Below are positions 1-9,020 of a stretch of 49,946 nt of DNA, in pieces. How positions within the stretch are numbered: position 1 is the stretch's first letter; the number at the start of each line of letters is the position of its first letter. The position numbers and the translations under genes are program-made. The DNA is taken from positions 1-49,946 of the forward strand of contig JAFZWD010000031.1 in the NCBI GenBank assembly GCA_017617495.1. The letters are read 5' to 3'. The DNA comes from Bacteroidales bacterium. Its GTDB lineage: Bacteria; Bacteroidota; Bacteroidia; Bacteroidales; UBA932. The notes under the pieces are model-generated. The model was not told the DNA's origin. It ran no database searches and was given only the letters and a program-made list of their open reading frames with translations.

Positions 1-533
1 AGAGCAAGCAGGGCGACTTCAAGGAGATCATCTACGAAGGCTTCGGCCCCTTCGGCATCGCCTATCTGGTGGAGGCTGCCACCGACAACAACACCCGCAC
101 CGTGGCTAACGTCCGCAGTTATTTCAACAAGTGCGGCGGCAGCCTCGGCACCAGCGGCAGCGTTTCCTTCATGTTCGACCGCAAGTGCACCTTCCGCGTA
201 AAGGAGAAGGAGGGGGTGGACCTCGAGGAACTCGAGCTCGAACTCATCGACTACGGCGTGGAGGAACTCTTCGAGCAGGTCGAGGTGGACAAGGACGACA
301 ACGAGACCAAGGTAATCGTCATCTACGGCGAGCCCACGGCCTACGGCTCCATCCAGAAGTACATCGAGGAGAACGGCTACGAGCTCATCTCCGGCGGCTT
401 CGAGCAGATCCCCAACGTCGACCTCAAGGACGTCACCCCCGAGCAGCGGTCTACGCTGGAAAAACTCATCGGTCTTCTGGAGGACGACGAAGACGTTACC
501 AACGTTTACACCACAATGAAGCCCGAAGAGTAG
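1..533 (+). CDS. yebC: YebC/PmpR-family transcriptional regulator (5' partial)
   Basis: The reading frame is already open at base 3 and ends at TAG 531-533, so the N-terminal part lies outside the window. The visible start of the fragment (YEGFGPFGIAYLVEA, then TDNNTRT and VRSYFNKCGGSLG) is the hallmark core of the YebC/TACO1 family (known), followed by the acidic C-terminal domain ending in VTNVYTTMKPEE. Family members act as cytosolic DNA-binding regulators or as translation factors that help ribosomes through proline-rich stretches; which role applies here cannot be told. About 177 of a usual ~240 residues are present. The next gene starts 207 bases downstream after a hairpin repeat, so this is the end of its transcription unit. 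Confidence 0.93.
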   Translation, partial: SKQGDFKEIIYEGFGPFGIAYLVEAATDNNTRTVANVRSYFNKCGGSLGTSGSVSFMFDRKCTFRVKEKEGVDLEELELELIDYGVEELFEQVEVDKDDNETKVIVIYGEPTAYGSIQKYIEENGYELISGGFEQIPNVDLKDVTPEQRSTLEKLIGLLEDDEDVTNVYTTMKPEE

Positions 534-541
534 TTTTGGCC

Positions 542-647
542 TGGCGCTTAATGCGCTGATAATCATTCATTTAGCTGATTCCTTCTGTCCTGTTTTTAGG
601 GTAGAAGGAATTGCTTTTTTCGTTGATATTCAAACAGTTAGCCGCCA
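542..647. repeat. Element A, copy 1: ~106-bp inverted-repeat element with internal terminator-like hairpin
   Basis: The inner stem is ATTCCTTCT (578-586) with AGAAGGAAT (603-611), followed by TGCTTTTTT, which looks like a rho-independent terminator for the upstream gene. The right end TTAGCCGCCA (638-647) is the inverse of TGGCGGCTAA, approximated at the left end by TGGCGCTTA (542-550). The same layout and length recur at 24307-24412 and 29609-29712, including GGGTAGAAGG, TTGCTT and TTGATA..CA. This copy is the most diverged. It fills most of the 207-base gap between the YebC-family gene and the ABC operon. Confidence 0.75.
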
Positions 648-649
648 GG

Positions 650-690
650 TGCAACATTTTGTCGAAAAAAATCTTCGGCAAAATGTTGCA
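650..690. promoter_or_regulatory. 12-bp perfect inverted repeat upstream of the ABC operon
   Basis: TGCAACATTTTG (650-661) and CAAAATGTTGCA (679-690) are perfect inverted repeats separated by 17 bases. The right arm covers the place where a -33 element (TTG 686-688) would lie relative to the -7 element at 708-715. It could be a regulator site or a stem-loop; there is no U-tract, so it is not a typical terminator. Confidence 0.5.
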
Positions 691-707
691 TATTTCAAAA
701 TAATGTC

Positions 708-740
708 TACCTTTGCAGTGTACTAATGAACTAATACACT
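708..740 (+). promoter_or_regulatory. Promoter -7 (TACCTTTG) and overlapping palindromic operator
   Basis: TACCTTTG (708-715) matches the Bacteroidota -7 consensus TAnnTTTG. Immediately downstream lies a 24-bp imperfect palindrome (717-740) with outer arms AGTGTA and TACACT and the repeated core ACTAAT. It ends directly at the ATG at 741 and would cover the transcription start. Its position and shape fit an operator for the GntR/YtrA-type repressor encoded at 2386, giving autoregulation of the three-gene operon (inference). Confidence 0.65.
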
Positions 741-1571
741 ATGATAAAGGTAGACAATCTTTCATTCAGCTACGGCATCGTGCCGTGCCTGGAGAACATT
801 TCCCTCAGTCTGGAAGAGGGTAAGATCTACGGTCTGCTGGGCGAGAACGGGGTAGGGAAGACCACCCTTCTCACTCTGCTCTGCGGGCTCAAGAAGGCCC
901 AGGCGGGCAGCATCTCCGTCGACGGCCTCAATCCTTTCGACCGCAATCCCGAGTTGCTCGCAAACCAATACTATCTTGCCGACCAGGTTGCCCCCGTCAA
1001 TGCAAAGGCGGCGGATTTCGCAGCCTCCACCGGCAAGTTCTGGCCCCGCTACTCGCAGGAGAAGTTCATAGAGATAATGAAGATCTTCGAGATGGACCCC
1101 GGGCAGAAGATGAACGCGATGTCCGCCGGACAGCTCAAGAAAACCTACATTTCCTTCGCGCTCGCGTGCACGCCCAAGTACCTTTATCTTGATGAGCCGA
1201 CAAACGGCCTGGACATTCCTTCCAAGGCGCAGTTCCGCAAGGCGGTCATGAGCTATACCGCGGACGATTCCGTGATTCTCATCTCCACCCATCAGGTCAA
1301 GGACCTCGAAAACATCATCGATCCCATCGTAATCCTGGACAGGCGCGCGGTGCTCCTGAACGCCAGCGTCGAGCAGATTACCGAAAAGCTCTATTTCGAC
1401 TACGGCAACACCGCTTATCCCGACTCCCTCTACACCGAGCCGGTCCCCGGCGGTCTGCTGCAGGTCCGTCCCAACACCACCGGAGAGGAAAGCAAGATGA
1501 ACATCGAAGCTCTCTTCAATGCGGTACATTCCAATAAAGAACTGATTAAAGGCATTTTCAACAATGAATAG
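741..1571 (+). CDS. ABC transporter ATP-binding protein
   Basis: A 276-residue ABC ATPase. Visible motifs are Walker A GENGVGKTT (about residues 34-42), signature MSAGQ (~126), Walker B YLYLDEPTNGLD (~148) and H-loop STHQ (~183). The last 60 residues are not a standard domain. It powers the membrane protein encoded next, whose start codon it overlaps by 8 bp, and shares an operon with a GntR/YtrA-type regulator; this trio is a known arrangement for drug- or cell-envelope-stress ABC exporters. The substrate cannot be told from sequence. The start follows directly on the palindromic operator at 717-740, so the mRNA leader would be very short. Confidence 0.92.
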   Translation: MIKVDNLSFSYGIVPCLENISLSLEEGKIYGLLGENGVGKTTLLTLLCGLKKAQAGSISVDGLNPFDRNPELLANQYYLADQVAPVNAKAADFAASTGKFWPRYSQEKFIEIMKIFEMDPGQKMNAMSAGQLKKTYISFALACTPKYLYLDEPTNGLDIPSKAQFRKAVMSYTADDSVILISTHQVKDLENIIDPIVILDRRAVLLNASVEQITEKLYFDYGNTAYPDSLYTEPVPGGLLQVRPNTTGEESKMNIEALFNAVHSNKELIKGIFNNE

Positions 1572-2382
1572 CACATTCGACTGCGGCCGCTTCGGAAAGT
1601 ACCTTTCCTACGACCTTACCCGTTCCTGGCAGAATGCAGGACTCACCGTCCTCATCAACGCCTGCATGCCTGTATTTACCTTCGTGATAGCCGAGATGTT
1701 CGCCCTGGTGTTCGTGCACCATCTGGTGACAGTTCCCGTGTGGGCGATAATAATCGCATACTTCGTATCGATGACAATCGTGATCCTGTCGTTCCCTGTG
1801 CGCCAGTACGGCAGCCTGACCGACCTGAGCGCCGGCTCGAACTGGCTTATGCTGCCGGCTTCGCAGACGGAAAAATTCCTCTCGATGGTCATCATCACCT
1901 GCCTGGTCGTCCCTGCCGTATGGCTGGTAACTATAGCCGCCAGCGACGGGCTGCTCAGCCTCGTCTTCCCCAATCTTTACGAAAAGATGGCACTGCCGGT
2001 GGCAATCGGCGGCCTGCTGGAAGCGTTCGGCGAGCTCAAGGGCGAAGGCCTCACCCTCTTCATCGGGCCCATCCCCGCCCTCTGGCTCAGCTGGTGCTCC
2101 AATATCCTGTTCTTCACCCTTGCATCCATCTTCTTCCGCAAGTACAAGATTGTCTACGGATTCCTGGTGATAATGGCCCTGAGCATGGGCGTCACTATGC
2201 TCAGTGCAGCACTGCTGGGGTCGCAGATAGTCGACTCGAACCTGCTGATAGGACAAGATATAAACCTCTCTCCGGAAAGGGTAAGCTACTGGTTCAACGT
2301 GTTCGTGGCCTTCCTGTACGTGCTGGAATTCACCCTCCTGCTCGGCGGTATATGGCTGCGTATCAAAACCCTGAAACACTAG
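1564..2382 (+). CDS. ABC transporter membrane subunit (hypothetical permease)
   Basis: A 272-residue integral membrane protein. Long hydrophobic stretches suggest about six transmembrane helices, for example around residues 22-45, 58-76, 100-125, 165-185, 200-220 and 245-265. No recognisable permease signature is visible beyond the overall pattern. The start overlaps the end of the ATPase gene by 8 bp and the GntR-type regulator follows after 3 bases, so it is read as the membrane half of an exporter. The assignment rests on context plus hydrophobicity. Confidence 0.8.
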   Translation: MNSTFDCGRFGKYLSYDLTRSWQNAGLTVLINACMPVFTFVIAEMFALVFVHHLVTVPVWAIIIAYFVSMTIVILSFPVRQYGSLTDLSAGSNWLMLPASQTEKFLSMVIITCLVVPAVWLVTIAASDGLLSLVFPNLYEKMALPVAIGGLLEAFGELKGEGLTLFIGPIPALWLSWCSNILFFTLASIFFRKYKIVYGFLVIMALSMGVTMLSAALLGSQIVDSNLLIGQDINLSPERVSYWFNVFVAFLYVLEFTLLLGGIWLRIKTLKH

Positions 2383-2385
2383 ACT

Positions 2386-2736
2386 ATGGAATTCGACAGC
2401 AATAGGCCGATTTACCTGCAGATAATGGATGCGTTCTGCAACCGCATTCTCGCAGGTGAACTCAAGGAAGAGGACCGCGTGCCCTCGGTGCGCGAGTACG
2501 GCGCCGGAATAGGCGTCAACCCCAACACCGTTGCAAGGTCCTACGAGAAACTCACCGACCTCGGTGTAATCTACAACAAGCGCGGCATAGGGTATTATGT
2601 GGCTGCAGGCGCAAGGGAGGCGATACTCGCCGATGCGCGCAGGCGCTTCCTCGAAGAGGAACTCCCCGCCGTGGCGGAAAAAGCCAGGCTGCTGGGGCTT
2701 AGCGGCAGCGAATTAAAGAAACATTTTGATTTTTAG
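2386..2736 (+). CDS. GntR-family regulator, YtrA subfamily
   Basis: A 116-residue protein made almost entirely of a winged helix-turn-helix: PIYLQIMDAFCNRILAGEL, then DRVPSVREYGAGIGVNPNTV and SYEKLTDLGVIYNKRGIGYYV. The short C-terminal tail, without a ligand-binding domain, marks the YtrA-type subfamily (known). It is the third gene of the ABC operon and probably represses it through the palindrome at 717-740 (inference). The stop codon lies 5 bases before the next gene's ATG, so the following outer-membrane protein may be partly co-transcribed. Confidence 0.9.
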   Translation: MEFDSNRPIYLQIMDAFCNRILAGELKEEDRVPSVREYGAGIGVNPNTVARSYEKLTDLGVIYNKRGIGYYVAAGAREAILADARRRFLEEELPAVAEKARLLGLSGSELKKHFDF

Positions 2737-2741
2737 TGAGT

Positions 2742-5174
2742 ATGAAAAGAGTAGTTGTTATAGTTGTTCTGGCGGCGATGGCGCTCCAGGCATTTGCCCA
2801 GGCCCCTGTGAAGGGCCGGGCGGTAGAAGCGGGAAGCGGTGTGCCCGAGGTGGGTGCCGTGGTTATGGCGGGCAGCGGCACCTATGCCGTGGCCGATTCC
2901 GCCGGCGTGTTTACCCTCAAGCTGGCTCCGGGCGATTACGAGCTCACCGTCAGCAGTATGGGCCGCAAGGACTACACCCGCAGCATCAGCGTGCCTGCCG
3001 AAGGCCTCGACCTCGGCGATATAGCCCTGGAGACGGATTCGCAAATGCTCAAGGGAGCTACCGTCACCGACCTCAAGACTCTGGTGAAGATGGACGCGGA
3101 CAAGGTAACCTACGACGTGGAGGGCGATGCCGACGCCAAGGCGAATACGCTCCTGGATATGCTCCGCAAGGTGCCTATGGTCACCGTGGACGCGCAGGAC
3201 AACATTACCGTGAACGGCAGCAGCGATTTCAAGATTTACGTGGACGGCAAGCCCGACCAGATGCTCAGTTCCAATCCTTCCAAGACGCTCAAGAACATCC
3301 CTGCGAGCAGCATCAAGAATATCGAGGTCATAACCAACCCCGGTGCCAAGTATGACGCTGAAGGAACCGGCGGAGTGCTTAACCTCATCACCGACCGTTC
3401 GTCCGGCAAGAGCGCCCTGCCCGACGGCGTCAACGGCACGGTTTCCTCATCCGTGGATACCCGCGGCGGCGTCAACGGAGGCCTTAACCTCAATGCCCGC
3501 AAGGGCAAGTTCACCTTCGGCACCAATATCTACGCCGGATACATGCGCCATCCGCATGCCCACGTGAACTTCGACCGTACAGAGGACAACGGATACAAGA
3601 TGATACAGCGCACGGATGTGGGCAATAAGGTGCCCTTCGTGTGGGGAAGCGCCAGCATGAGTTACGATATCGACACCCTTAACCTGCTCTCCGCACAGCT
3701 CGGAGTGGACAGCTTCGGCAACCGCAACGACGTGGAAGGCTCCATCTGCTACCTGAAACCCGACGGCACCGAGGAATACAGCTATAACGTTGATTCCTAT
3801 AATACCTGGCAGAGTACGGGATTCAAGGCCAGCGTGGACTGGCAGCATCTCTGGGCAAATAACAAGGACCGTTACTTCATCCTGTCCTACCGTTATTCGG
3901 GGGATCCGAATACGGATGAAAGCACCCTCGACTTCAGGGATTATGCCGGAAACATCAACCCCATCGATCCCTATTCCTTCAAGCAGCACGACCGTACCGA
4001 CGAGCATACCCTGCAGGCCGACTTTACCACGCCGCTGGGCAAGAGCCAGGAGCTCAACCTGGGCGCCAAGTACATCTTCCGCCACAACAAGGCCGACGAC
4101 AAGTACTACTCCAACGGGGTCTATGACCCGGCCCAGAGCGTGCTGTACAACCATTACAACAATATTGCGGCAGCATATGCGGAGTACAAGGCCACCGTGG
4201 GCAAGTTTACCGGCAAGGCAGGTTTCCGTTACGAGTATACCTGGCAGAAGGTCGACTTCGACCGCACACCCGAGAAGAACTTCAATGCCCGCTTCGGCAG
4301 CCCTGTTCCCAACATCAGCCTGCAGTACAACATCTCCGAGATACAGAACCTAGCTTTTACCTGGAACATGCGTATTCGCAGGCCCGGTATCGCGGTGCTG
4401 AATCCTTTCGTAATAGAAACCCCGTTCTCGAAGGAGTATGGCAATACCGATATTACACCTGCAAATACCCACCGTATGGAACTGAAGTACAATTTCTTCA
4501 GCCCCAAGGTGATGGTGAGCGCCCGCGGTACCTACAATTTCTGCAACGACGGTATCAACGAGTACAGCTTCTTCGATGCGGGCGACGGGCTTCTTCATAC
4601 TACCTATGGCAATATACTGAAGATGCACGATACCGGTGCGGGCATATTCGCCAACTGGAATGCAAGCAAGAAGACAAGGGTATACGCAAACTTCTCCGGC
4701 GGCTACAAGACCATGGAGGCGGCAAAGGAGAATCTCAAGAACAGCGGCTGGCACGCCAGGTCCTACTTCGGCTTCCAGCAGACCCTGCCCTGGGATATCC
4801 GCCTGACTTCAGGCCTGTTCTGGTCGTTCAAGGATTATGAGCTCCAGGGCTGGAACCGCGGCTGCCCGTTCTTCAATATTGGCGTATCAAAGTCCTTCTT
4901 CGAAGACAAACTCAGTGTCAGCCTGATGGGCATGACCAATGTGAGCAAGGGTAATGCGGAGTTCAAGAACTACTCCGAAGGACGCGGCTATACCAATATG
5001 AATGTCACCAGCGTGCCCATCCGCTCCATCCGCTTGGAGATCAGCTGGAGCTTCGGACGCCAGGGCATCAGCGTCAAGCGCGCCAACAAGACCATCACCA
5101 ACGACGACGTTGAGGCCGGCTCCCGCAGTGGCGGCATCGGTGGCGGTGTCTCCGACACTACCAAACAGGAGTAA
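2742..5174 (+). CDS. Outer-membrane beta-barrel protein, TonB-receptor-like with carboxypeptidase-regulatory domain
   Basis: About 810 residues. The start is taken at ATG 2742 (MKRVVVIVVLAAMALQAFAQ signal peptide); an in-frame GTG two codons upstream overlaps the previous stop. After the signal peptide come a carboxypeptidase-regulatory-like beta-sandwich (~residues 22-95), a plug-like region (TLLDMLRKVPMVTVD, IYVDGKP, IKNIEVITNPGAKYDAEGTGG, about 130-220) and a long aromatic-rich barrel. This is the layout of the Bacteroidota outer-membrane beta-barrel protein family. No STN or TonB-box domain is evident. The C-terminus is a polar glycine-rich tail rather than a terminal Phe strand. The substrate is unknown. 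Confidence 0.85.
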   Translation: MKRVVVIVVLAAMALQAFAQAPVKGRAVEAGSGVPEVGAVVMAGSGTYAVADSAGVFTLKLAPGDYELTVSSMGRKDYTRSISVPAEGLDLGDIALETDSQMLKGATVTDLKTLVKMDADKVTYDVEGDADAKANTLLDMLRKVPMVTVDAQDNITVNGSSDFKIYVDGKPDQMLSSNPSKTLKNIPASSIKNIEVITNPGAKYDAEGTGGVLNLITDRSSGKSALPDGVNGTVSSSVDTRGGVNGGLNLNARKGKFTFGTNIYAGYMRHPHAHVNFDRTEDNGYKMIQRTDVGNKVPFVWGSASMSYDIDTLNLLSAQLGVDSFGNRNDVEGSICYLKPDGTEEYSYNVDSYNTWQSTGFKASVDWQHLWANNKDRYFILSYRYSGDPNTDESTLDFRDYAGNINPIDPYSFKQHDRTDEHTLQADFTTPLGKSQELNLGAKYIFRHNKADDKYYSNGVYDPAQSVLYNHYNNIAAAYAEYKATVGKFTGKAGFRYEYTWQKVDFDRTPEKNFNARFGSPVPNISLQYNISEIQNLAFTWNMRIRRPGIAVLNPFVIETPFSKEYGNTDITPANTHRMELKYNFFSPKVMVSARGTYNFCNDGINEYSFFDAGDGLLHTTYGNILKMHDTGAGIFANWNASKKTRVYANFSGGYKTMEAAKENLKNSGWHARSYFGFQQTLPWDIRLTSGLFWSFKDYELQGWNRGCPFFNIGVSKSFFEDKLSVSLMGMTNVSKGNAEFKNYSEGRGYTNMNVTSVPIRSIRLEISWSFGRQGISVKRANKTITNDDVEAGSRSGGIGGGVSDTTKQE

Positions 5175-6038
5175 TTAATGAATAGATCGATGCGATGCAA
5201 TCCGCGAGGCTTTTTCGGCCGCGCGGATTTGCTCGTGCCAGCGGGCGGGGACGGCAGCGTCGAGGAAACGCTGCCAGATGAGTTCTACCGCTGTGGCGGA
5301 GGGGTGAACGAGGTCGTCGGCGTAGAAGCGGTAGTCCCGGAGCTCGTCCAGGACTATCTCGTAGGCCGGGAAGTAGCCTACGTCATTGCCGACTCGATCG
5401 GCAATCTCCTGCAAAGCCAGGTGCAGCGTAGATTTCGAGAGCGTGTTGCGGTGCGCCCCCTCGCCGAGATGGCGGATAGGGCTGACCGTGAAGATGAACT
5501 CCTTGCCGGGGTTGGCGGCAACCATCCGTTCGAGGATGGCGGCGGTCTGGGCGACGCCCAGCATCTCGTGGGAGAACTCCGCGGCAGGGCGCTTGAGGCA
5601 GTTGGAAACCACTTCGCCGCTGCCGGCAAGCTTCCAGACCATCGCGGTGCCGAGGGTAATGAGCACCTTGTTGCAACCCTTCCAGAATTCCGCCGCCGAG
5701 TGCAAGGCGGCGTTGGCTTCTGCCAGAAACTCTTCGGCCGTTGGCTTTGCAAATCGCGTATGATGCCACCAGGAGCAGATGAGCCCGGCCCCTGCGCCCA
5801 TCTCCACGCAATCTTCCGGCCCGAAAGACGCATCCGCTCCGAGCCTTGCCAGTGAGTTCGCCACCGACACCGGGTTGTACAGCGTGCCGAACGGGTTCAC
5901 GCACACATCGAAGCCGCCGGCCTGCAGCTTTGCGCCTATACTGTCTGCAAAGCAGCTGCCCAGCACCATTATCCTGTCTTCGGGACATATCTGCACGGGA
6001 AGAAGCCCTGCATCTACCTGGGTTACGAGTTTCAACAT
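5175..6038 (-). CDS. GSCFA-domain protein
   Basis: A 287-residue protein carrying the name-giving motif GSCFADSIG near the N-terminus, then NPFGTLYNPVS, SWWHHTRF, TLGTAMVW, FTVSPIRHL and DDLVHPS. The Ser of the GSCF motif and the late DxxH resemble the catalytic elements of SGNH/GDSL hydrolases, to which the GSCFA family is related (known). The biochemical role is undefined. It is convergent with the barrel protein, whose stop directly abuts its own, and divergent from the next gene. Its -7 element TATTTTTG lies at 6050-6043. Confidence 0.88.
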   Translation of the reverse strand: MLKLVTQVDAGLLPVQICPEDRIMVLGSCFADSIGAKLQAGGFDVCVNPFGTLYNPVSVANSLARLGADASFGPEDCVEMGAGAGLICSWWHHTRFAKPTAEEFLAEANAALHSAAEFWKGCNKVLITLGTAMVWKLAGSGEVVSNCLKRPAAEFSHEMLGVAQTAAILERMVAANPGKEFIFTVSPIRHLGEGAHRNTLSKSTLHLALQEIADRVGNDVGYFPAYEIVLDELRDYRFYADDLVHPSATAVELIWQRFLDAAVPARWHEQIRAAEKASRIASHRSIH

Positions 6039-6042
6039 AGCG

Positions 6043-6060
6043 CAAAAATAATTATATTTG
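6043..6060. promoter_or_regulatory. Back-to-back promoters for 5175-6038 (-) and 6080 (+)
   Basis: TATATTTG (6053-6060, + strand) and TATTTTTG (6050-6043, - strand) both match the Bacteroidota -7 consensus and lie 2 bp apart. The two -33 regions must each lie within the other unit's start region, so RNA polymerase cannot easily occupy both at once. Confidence 0.65.
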
Positions 6061-6079
6061 AGCGGATTTTGACCGTGAG

Positions 6080-7276
6080 ATGAAAAAATTGCTCCTGCTC
6101 ATATTTCTTTGCATCCCGTGCATGGCGGCGGCGCAGGACAGCCTGTCGAAGGCTCCGGCGCTGGCAAAGCAGGAACTGAGGAATCCGAAGCTGGAGTACG
6201 GACTGGATTTCCTGTTTCATTTCGACAACCGCGAATTCGATTATCCCAACGGCAAATACATGCGTTCTTCCACCATCTTTTCGGTGGTGGGGGCACCGAC
6301 GGTTGGCTTCAGCATCCAGCAGGGCGAGGATGCCAACCACCGCGTGAATGCGGGCTTCGACTACTACCGCGACATGGGCGAGGGAAGCAAGCCGGACAGG
6401 GATCTGCGCGAAATAATCTTCAATTACGACTTCCATAAGCGCTTCAGTAACGGCGCCCTTTTCGAGGCGGTGGCGGGAGTGTTTCCGCGCCACTATATGG
6501 AGGGCGAATACAGCGAGGTGTTCTTTACCGATTCGCTGCTGTTCTACGACCACAATCTGGACGGAGCCATCCTCAAGTATATGACGCGCAATTTCTACGC
6601 CGAACTCGGTGCGGACTGGATGGGCAAGGCCGGCGTCACGCGCAAGGAACGCTTCCAGCTATTCTTCGCTGGCGACTGGATCCCCAGGCATTGGTTCAAG
6701 CTGGGCTTTGCCGGCACCTTCTACCATTATGCGGGCAGCAGGCAGGCTCCGGGCGTGGTGGACAACCATCTGCTCCAGACCTATATCGAGTTCGATGCCG
6801 GCAAGTTTACGCATCTGCAGGAACTTTCCATAAAGTTTTCGCCCCTGCTGAGTTACCAGTACGACCGGGTGCGCGACCCCGGGCCGAAGCTTCCCTGCGG
6901 CGGCGAGATGGTGATTACCACGCGCAACTGGAACGTATGGCTCCAGAACACGACCTATGTCGGCGACAACCTCATGCCATACTACTACGGCGTGGATACC
7001 GGAGGCAATCCCTACGCCGGAAACCTCTACCTGGGCTCGCCGTTCTACCGCAAATTCTACAATCTCCTGGAACTCTACTGGGAACCCAGGCTTACCGAAT
7101 GGCTTTACTTCCGCGCCTCGGCGCGCTTCCACTTCGACGAAGGGGGCTTCATGGGCTGCCAGCAGAAGCTTTCGCTCTTCCTTAACCTGGATGCTTTCCG
7201 CCATCCAGGATGGGGTGCAGGGCGCATAGGCATGAGCAGGCGCGAAAGGGCCTTCCGCAGTTCCTACATGTATTAA
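6080..7276 (+). CDS. Putative outer-membrane beta-barrel protein, unknown function
   Basis: A 398-residue protein with a clear signal peptide (MKKLLLLIFLCIPCMAAAQ) and then alternating aromatic/polar strands typical of an outer-membrane barrel (YGLDFLFHFDNREF, VNAGFDYYRDM, FYAELGADWMG, LYFRASARFHF). I recognise no named family. It is followed after 4 bases by a periplasm-facing nucleotidase lipoprotein, so the pair probably forms an operon starting at the -7 element at 6053; a joint role in nucleotide or phosphate uptake is possible but speculative. Confidence 0.7.
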   Translation: MKKLLLLIFLCIPCMAAAQDSLSKAPALAKQELRNPKLEYGLDFLFHFDNREFDYPNGKYMRSSTIFSVVGAPTVGFSIQQGEDANHRVNAGFDYYRDMGEGSKPDRDLREIIFNYDFHKRFSNGALFEAVAGVFPRHYMEGEYSEVFFTDSLLFYDHNLDGAILKYMTRNFYAELGADWMGKAGVTRKERFQLFFAGDWIPRHWFKLGFAGTFYHYAGSRQAPGVVDNHLLQTYIEFDAGKFTHLQELSIKFSPLLSYQYDRVRDPGPKLPCGGEMVITTRNWNVWLQNTTYVGDNLMPYYYGVDTGGNPYAGNLYLGSPFYRKFYNLLELYWEPRLTEWLYFRASARFHFDEGGFMGCQQKLSLFLNLDAFRHPGWGAGRIGMSRRERAFRSSYMY

Positions 7277-7280
7277 GACG

Positions 7281-9020
7281 ATGAAAAAACTCAGCATACT
7301 GATTGCCGCAGCGGCGCTGTTTTGCGCCTGCGGCCCCAGCGACGGTATCCATAGACTTACCGTGCTTGCAACCGACGATGTGCACGGTGCCTGGTTCGAT
7401 TCGTCCTATGTGGACGGGTGCGTGCGCACCAGCCTGACCGCGCTCAACACCTACGTGGACAGCGTGAGGGTGGCGGACGGTGCGAAGAACGTGCTTTTCG
7501 TCGATGCCGGCGACTGCCTTCAGGGCGACAATGCCGCGTACTATTACAATTATGTCGATACTAAGACCGAGCATCTGTTCGTGCGTATCTGCGACTATAT
7601 GAAGTACGACGCTGTAGTGGTTGGCAATCACGACGTCGAGACCGGCCACCCGGTTTACGACAGGGTTACGAAGCAGCTCCGCCGCAGGGGTATTCCCTTC
7701 CTCGCCGGCAACGCGGTGCGCACCGACAACGGCAAGCCTTACTGGCCGGCGTACAAGGTCTTCAGGAAGGCAGGCCTCAAGGTTCTGCTGATCGGTTATA
7801 CCAACCCCAACATGAAGGCCTGGCTGGACGAGAGCATCTGGAGCGGTATGGACTTCAAAAACCTGATTCCGCTTGCCCAGGAAGATGTCGACAGGCTCAA
7901 GGCGCGCTACAATCCGCAGGTTACCATCGTGGCGATTCATTCGGGCACGGGCCTGGGCGACGGAAGCATGCTGGAGAGCCAGGCGCTGGACCTTTACCAG
8001 AGCCTGCGGGGAGTGGACCTCATCCTCTGTGCGCACGACCACCGTCAGACCACCCGCCAGAGCGACAGCATTGCGCTCATCAACACCGGAACCAAAGCCA
8101 AGTTCCTGGGAATCGGCAAGATAGAAGTTGAGGTGAAGGACGGGACTGTGGCTGCGAAGAGCCTTTCGGCCGGGCTGATTCCGGTAGATAAAAACAGGGG
8201 AGATGCCGCCATGCGCAAGGCTTTCCGGGAGGATTACGAGGCGGTGAAGGCGTTCACCCTGCGCGAGGTCGGAATGCTCACGGAGGACCTTTACACCCGC
8301 GATGCCTATGCGGGGATGTGCGACTATATCAGCCTTCTGCATACGGTGCAGCTTGCAGCCAGCGGAGCGAAGGTTTCCCTGGCCGCGCCGCTTACCTACA
8401 ACGGCAAGGTAAATGCCGGGGTGCTGCTGTACAACGACATGTTTACGATTTATCCGTTCGAGAACACCCTGTTCAAGATGGATATGACCGGCGCCGAAAT
8501 CAAGAGCCTGCTGGAATACGCATATGACATACGTCTCGCTGCTCCCGGTTCGGGACACGTGCTGGACATAGTGCAGCGCGACGACCCGCGCAACAACCAG
8601 ACTTCCTGGTCGTTCCGCAACCGTTCCTACAACTTCGATTCCGCCGCCGGTATCAGCTATACCGTCGATATCGACAAGCCTGCAGGCAGCAGAATCACCA
8701 TTCTCGGCTTTGCCGACGGCACGCCCTTTGACAAAAGTGCCCATTACCCCGTCGCAATGACTTCCTACCGTGCCAACAGCGGGGGAGACCTCATGATCAA
8801 GGGTGCCGGCATTCCCAAGGACGAACTTGCTTCGCGTATCACAGGCAAGTACCCCGAAATCCGCGAGCTGATCTACCGCTTCGTGGAAGAGAAGGGCATC
8901 CTGGACCACGATACAATGGAAAACCGCCGGACTCTCGGTGAGTGGCGGTTCATTCCTGAAAAGAAGGCAGAGAGGGGGATAGCCGCCGATATGGCGCTGC
9001 TGTTCCCCGCAAGGCCCTAA
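7281..9020 (+). CDS. 5'-nucleotidase / metallophosphoesterase lipoprotein
   Basis: A 579-residue protein with lipoprotein leader (ALFCACG). The calcineurin-like metallophosphatase core shows the metal-binding motifs TDDVHG (~31), DAGDCLQGDN (~75), GNHD (~115), IHSG (~218) and CAHDH (~250). The C-terminal half (about 310-540) matches the 5'-nucleotidase C-terminal substrate domain, with APLTYNGKVNAG and YPFENTLFKMDMTG. This two-domain layout is that of UshA-type 5'-nucleotidase/UDP-sugar hydrolases (known), which release nucleosides and phosphate from nucleotides at the cell surface. The first motif reads TDDVHG rather than the usual TNDxHG. The stop overlaps the convergent ffh by 4 bp. Confidence 0.9.
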   Translation: MKKLSILIAAAALFCACGPSDGIHRLTVLATDDVHGAWFDSSYVDGCVRTSLTALNTYVDSVRVADGAKNVLFVDAGDCLQGDNAAYYYNYVDTKTEHLFVRICDYMKYDAVVVGNHDVETGHPVYDRVTKQLRRRGIPFLAGNAVRTDNGKPYWPAYKVFRKAGLKVLLIGYTNPNMKAWLDESIWSGMDFKNLIPLAQEDVDRLKARYNPQVTIVAIHSGTGLGDGSMLESQALDLYQSLRGVDLILCAHDHRQTTRQSDSIALINTGTKAKFLGIGKIEVEVKDGTVAAKSLSAGLIPVDKNRGDAAMRKAFREDYEAVKAFTLREVGMLTEDLYTRDAYAGMCDYISLLHTVQLAASGAKVSLAAPLTYNGKVNAGVLLYNDMFTIYPFENTLFKMDMTGAEIKSLLEYAYDIRLAAPGSGHVLDIVQRDDPRNNQTSWSFRNRSYNFDSAAGISYTVDIDKPAGSRITILGFADGTPFDKSAHYPVAMTSYRANSGGDLMIKGAGIPKDELASRITGKYPEIRELIYRFVEEKGILDHDTMENRRTLGEWRFIPEKKAERGIAADMALLFPARP

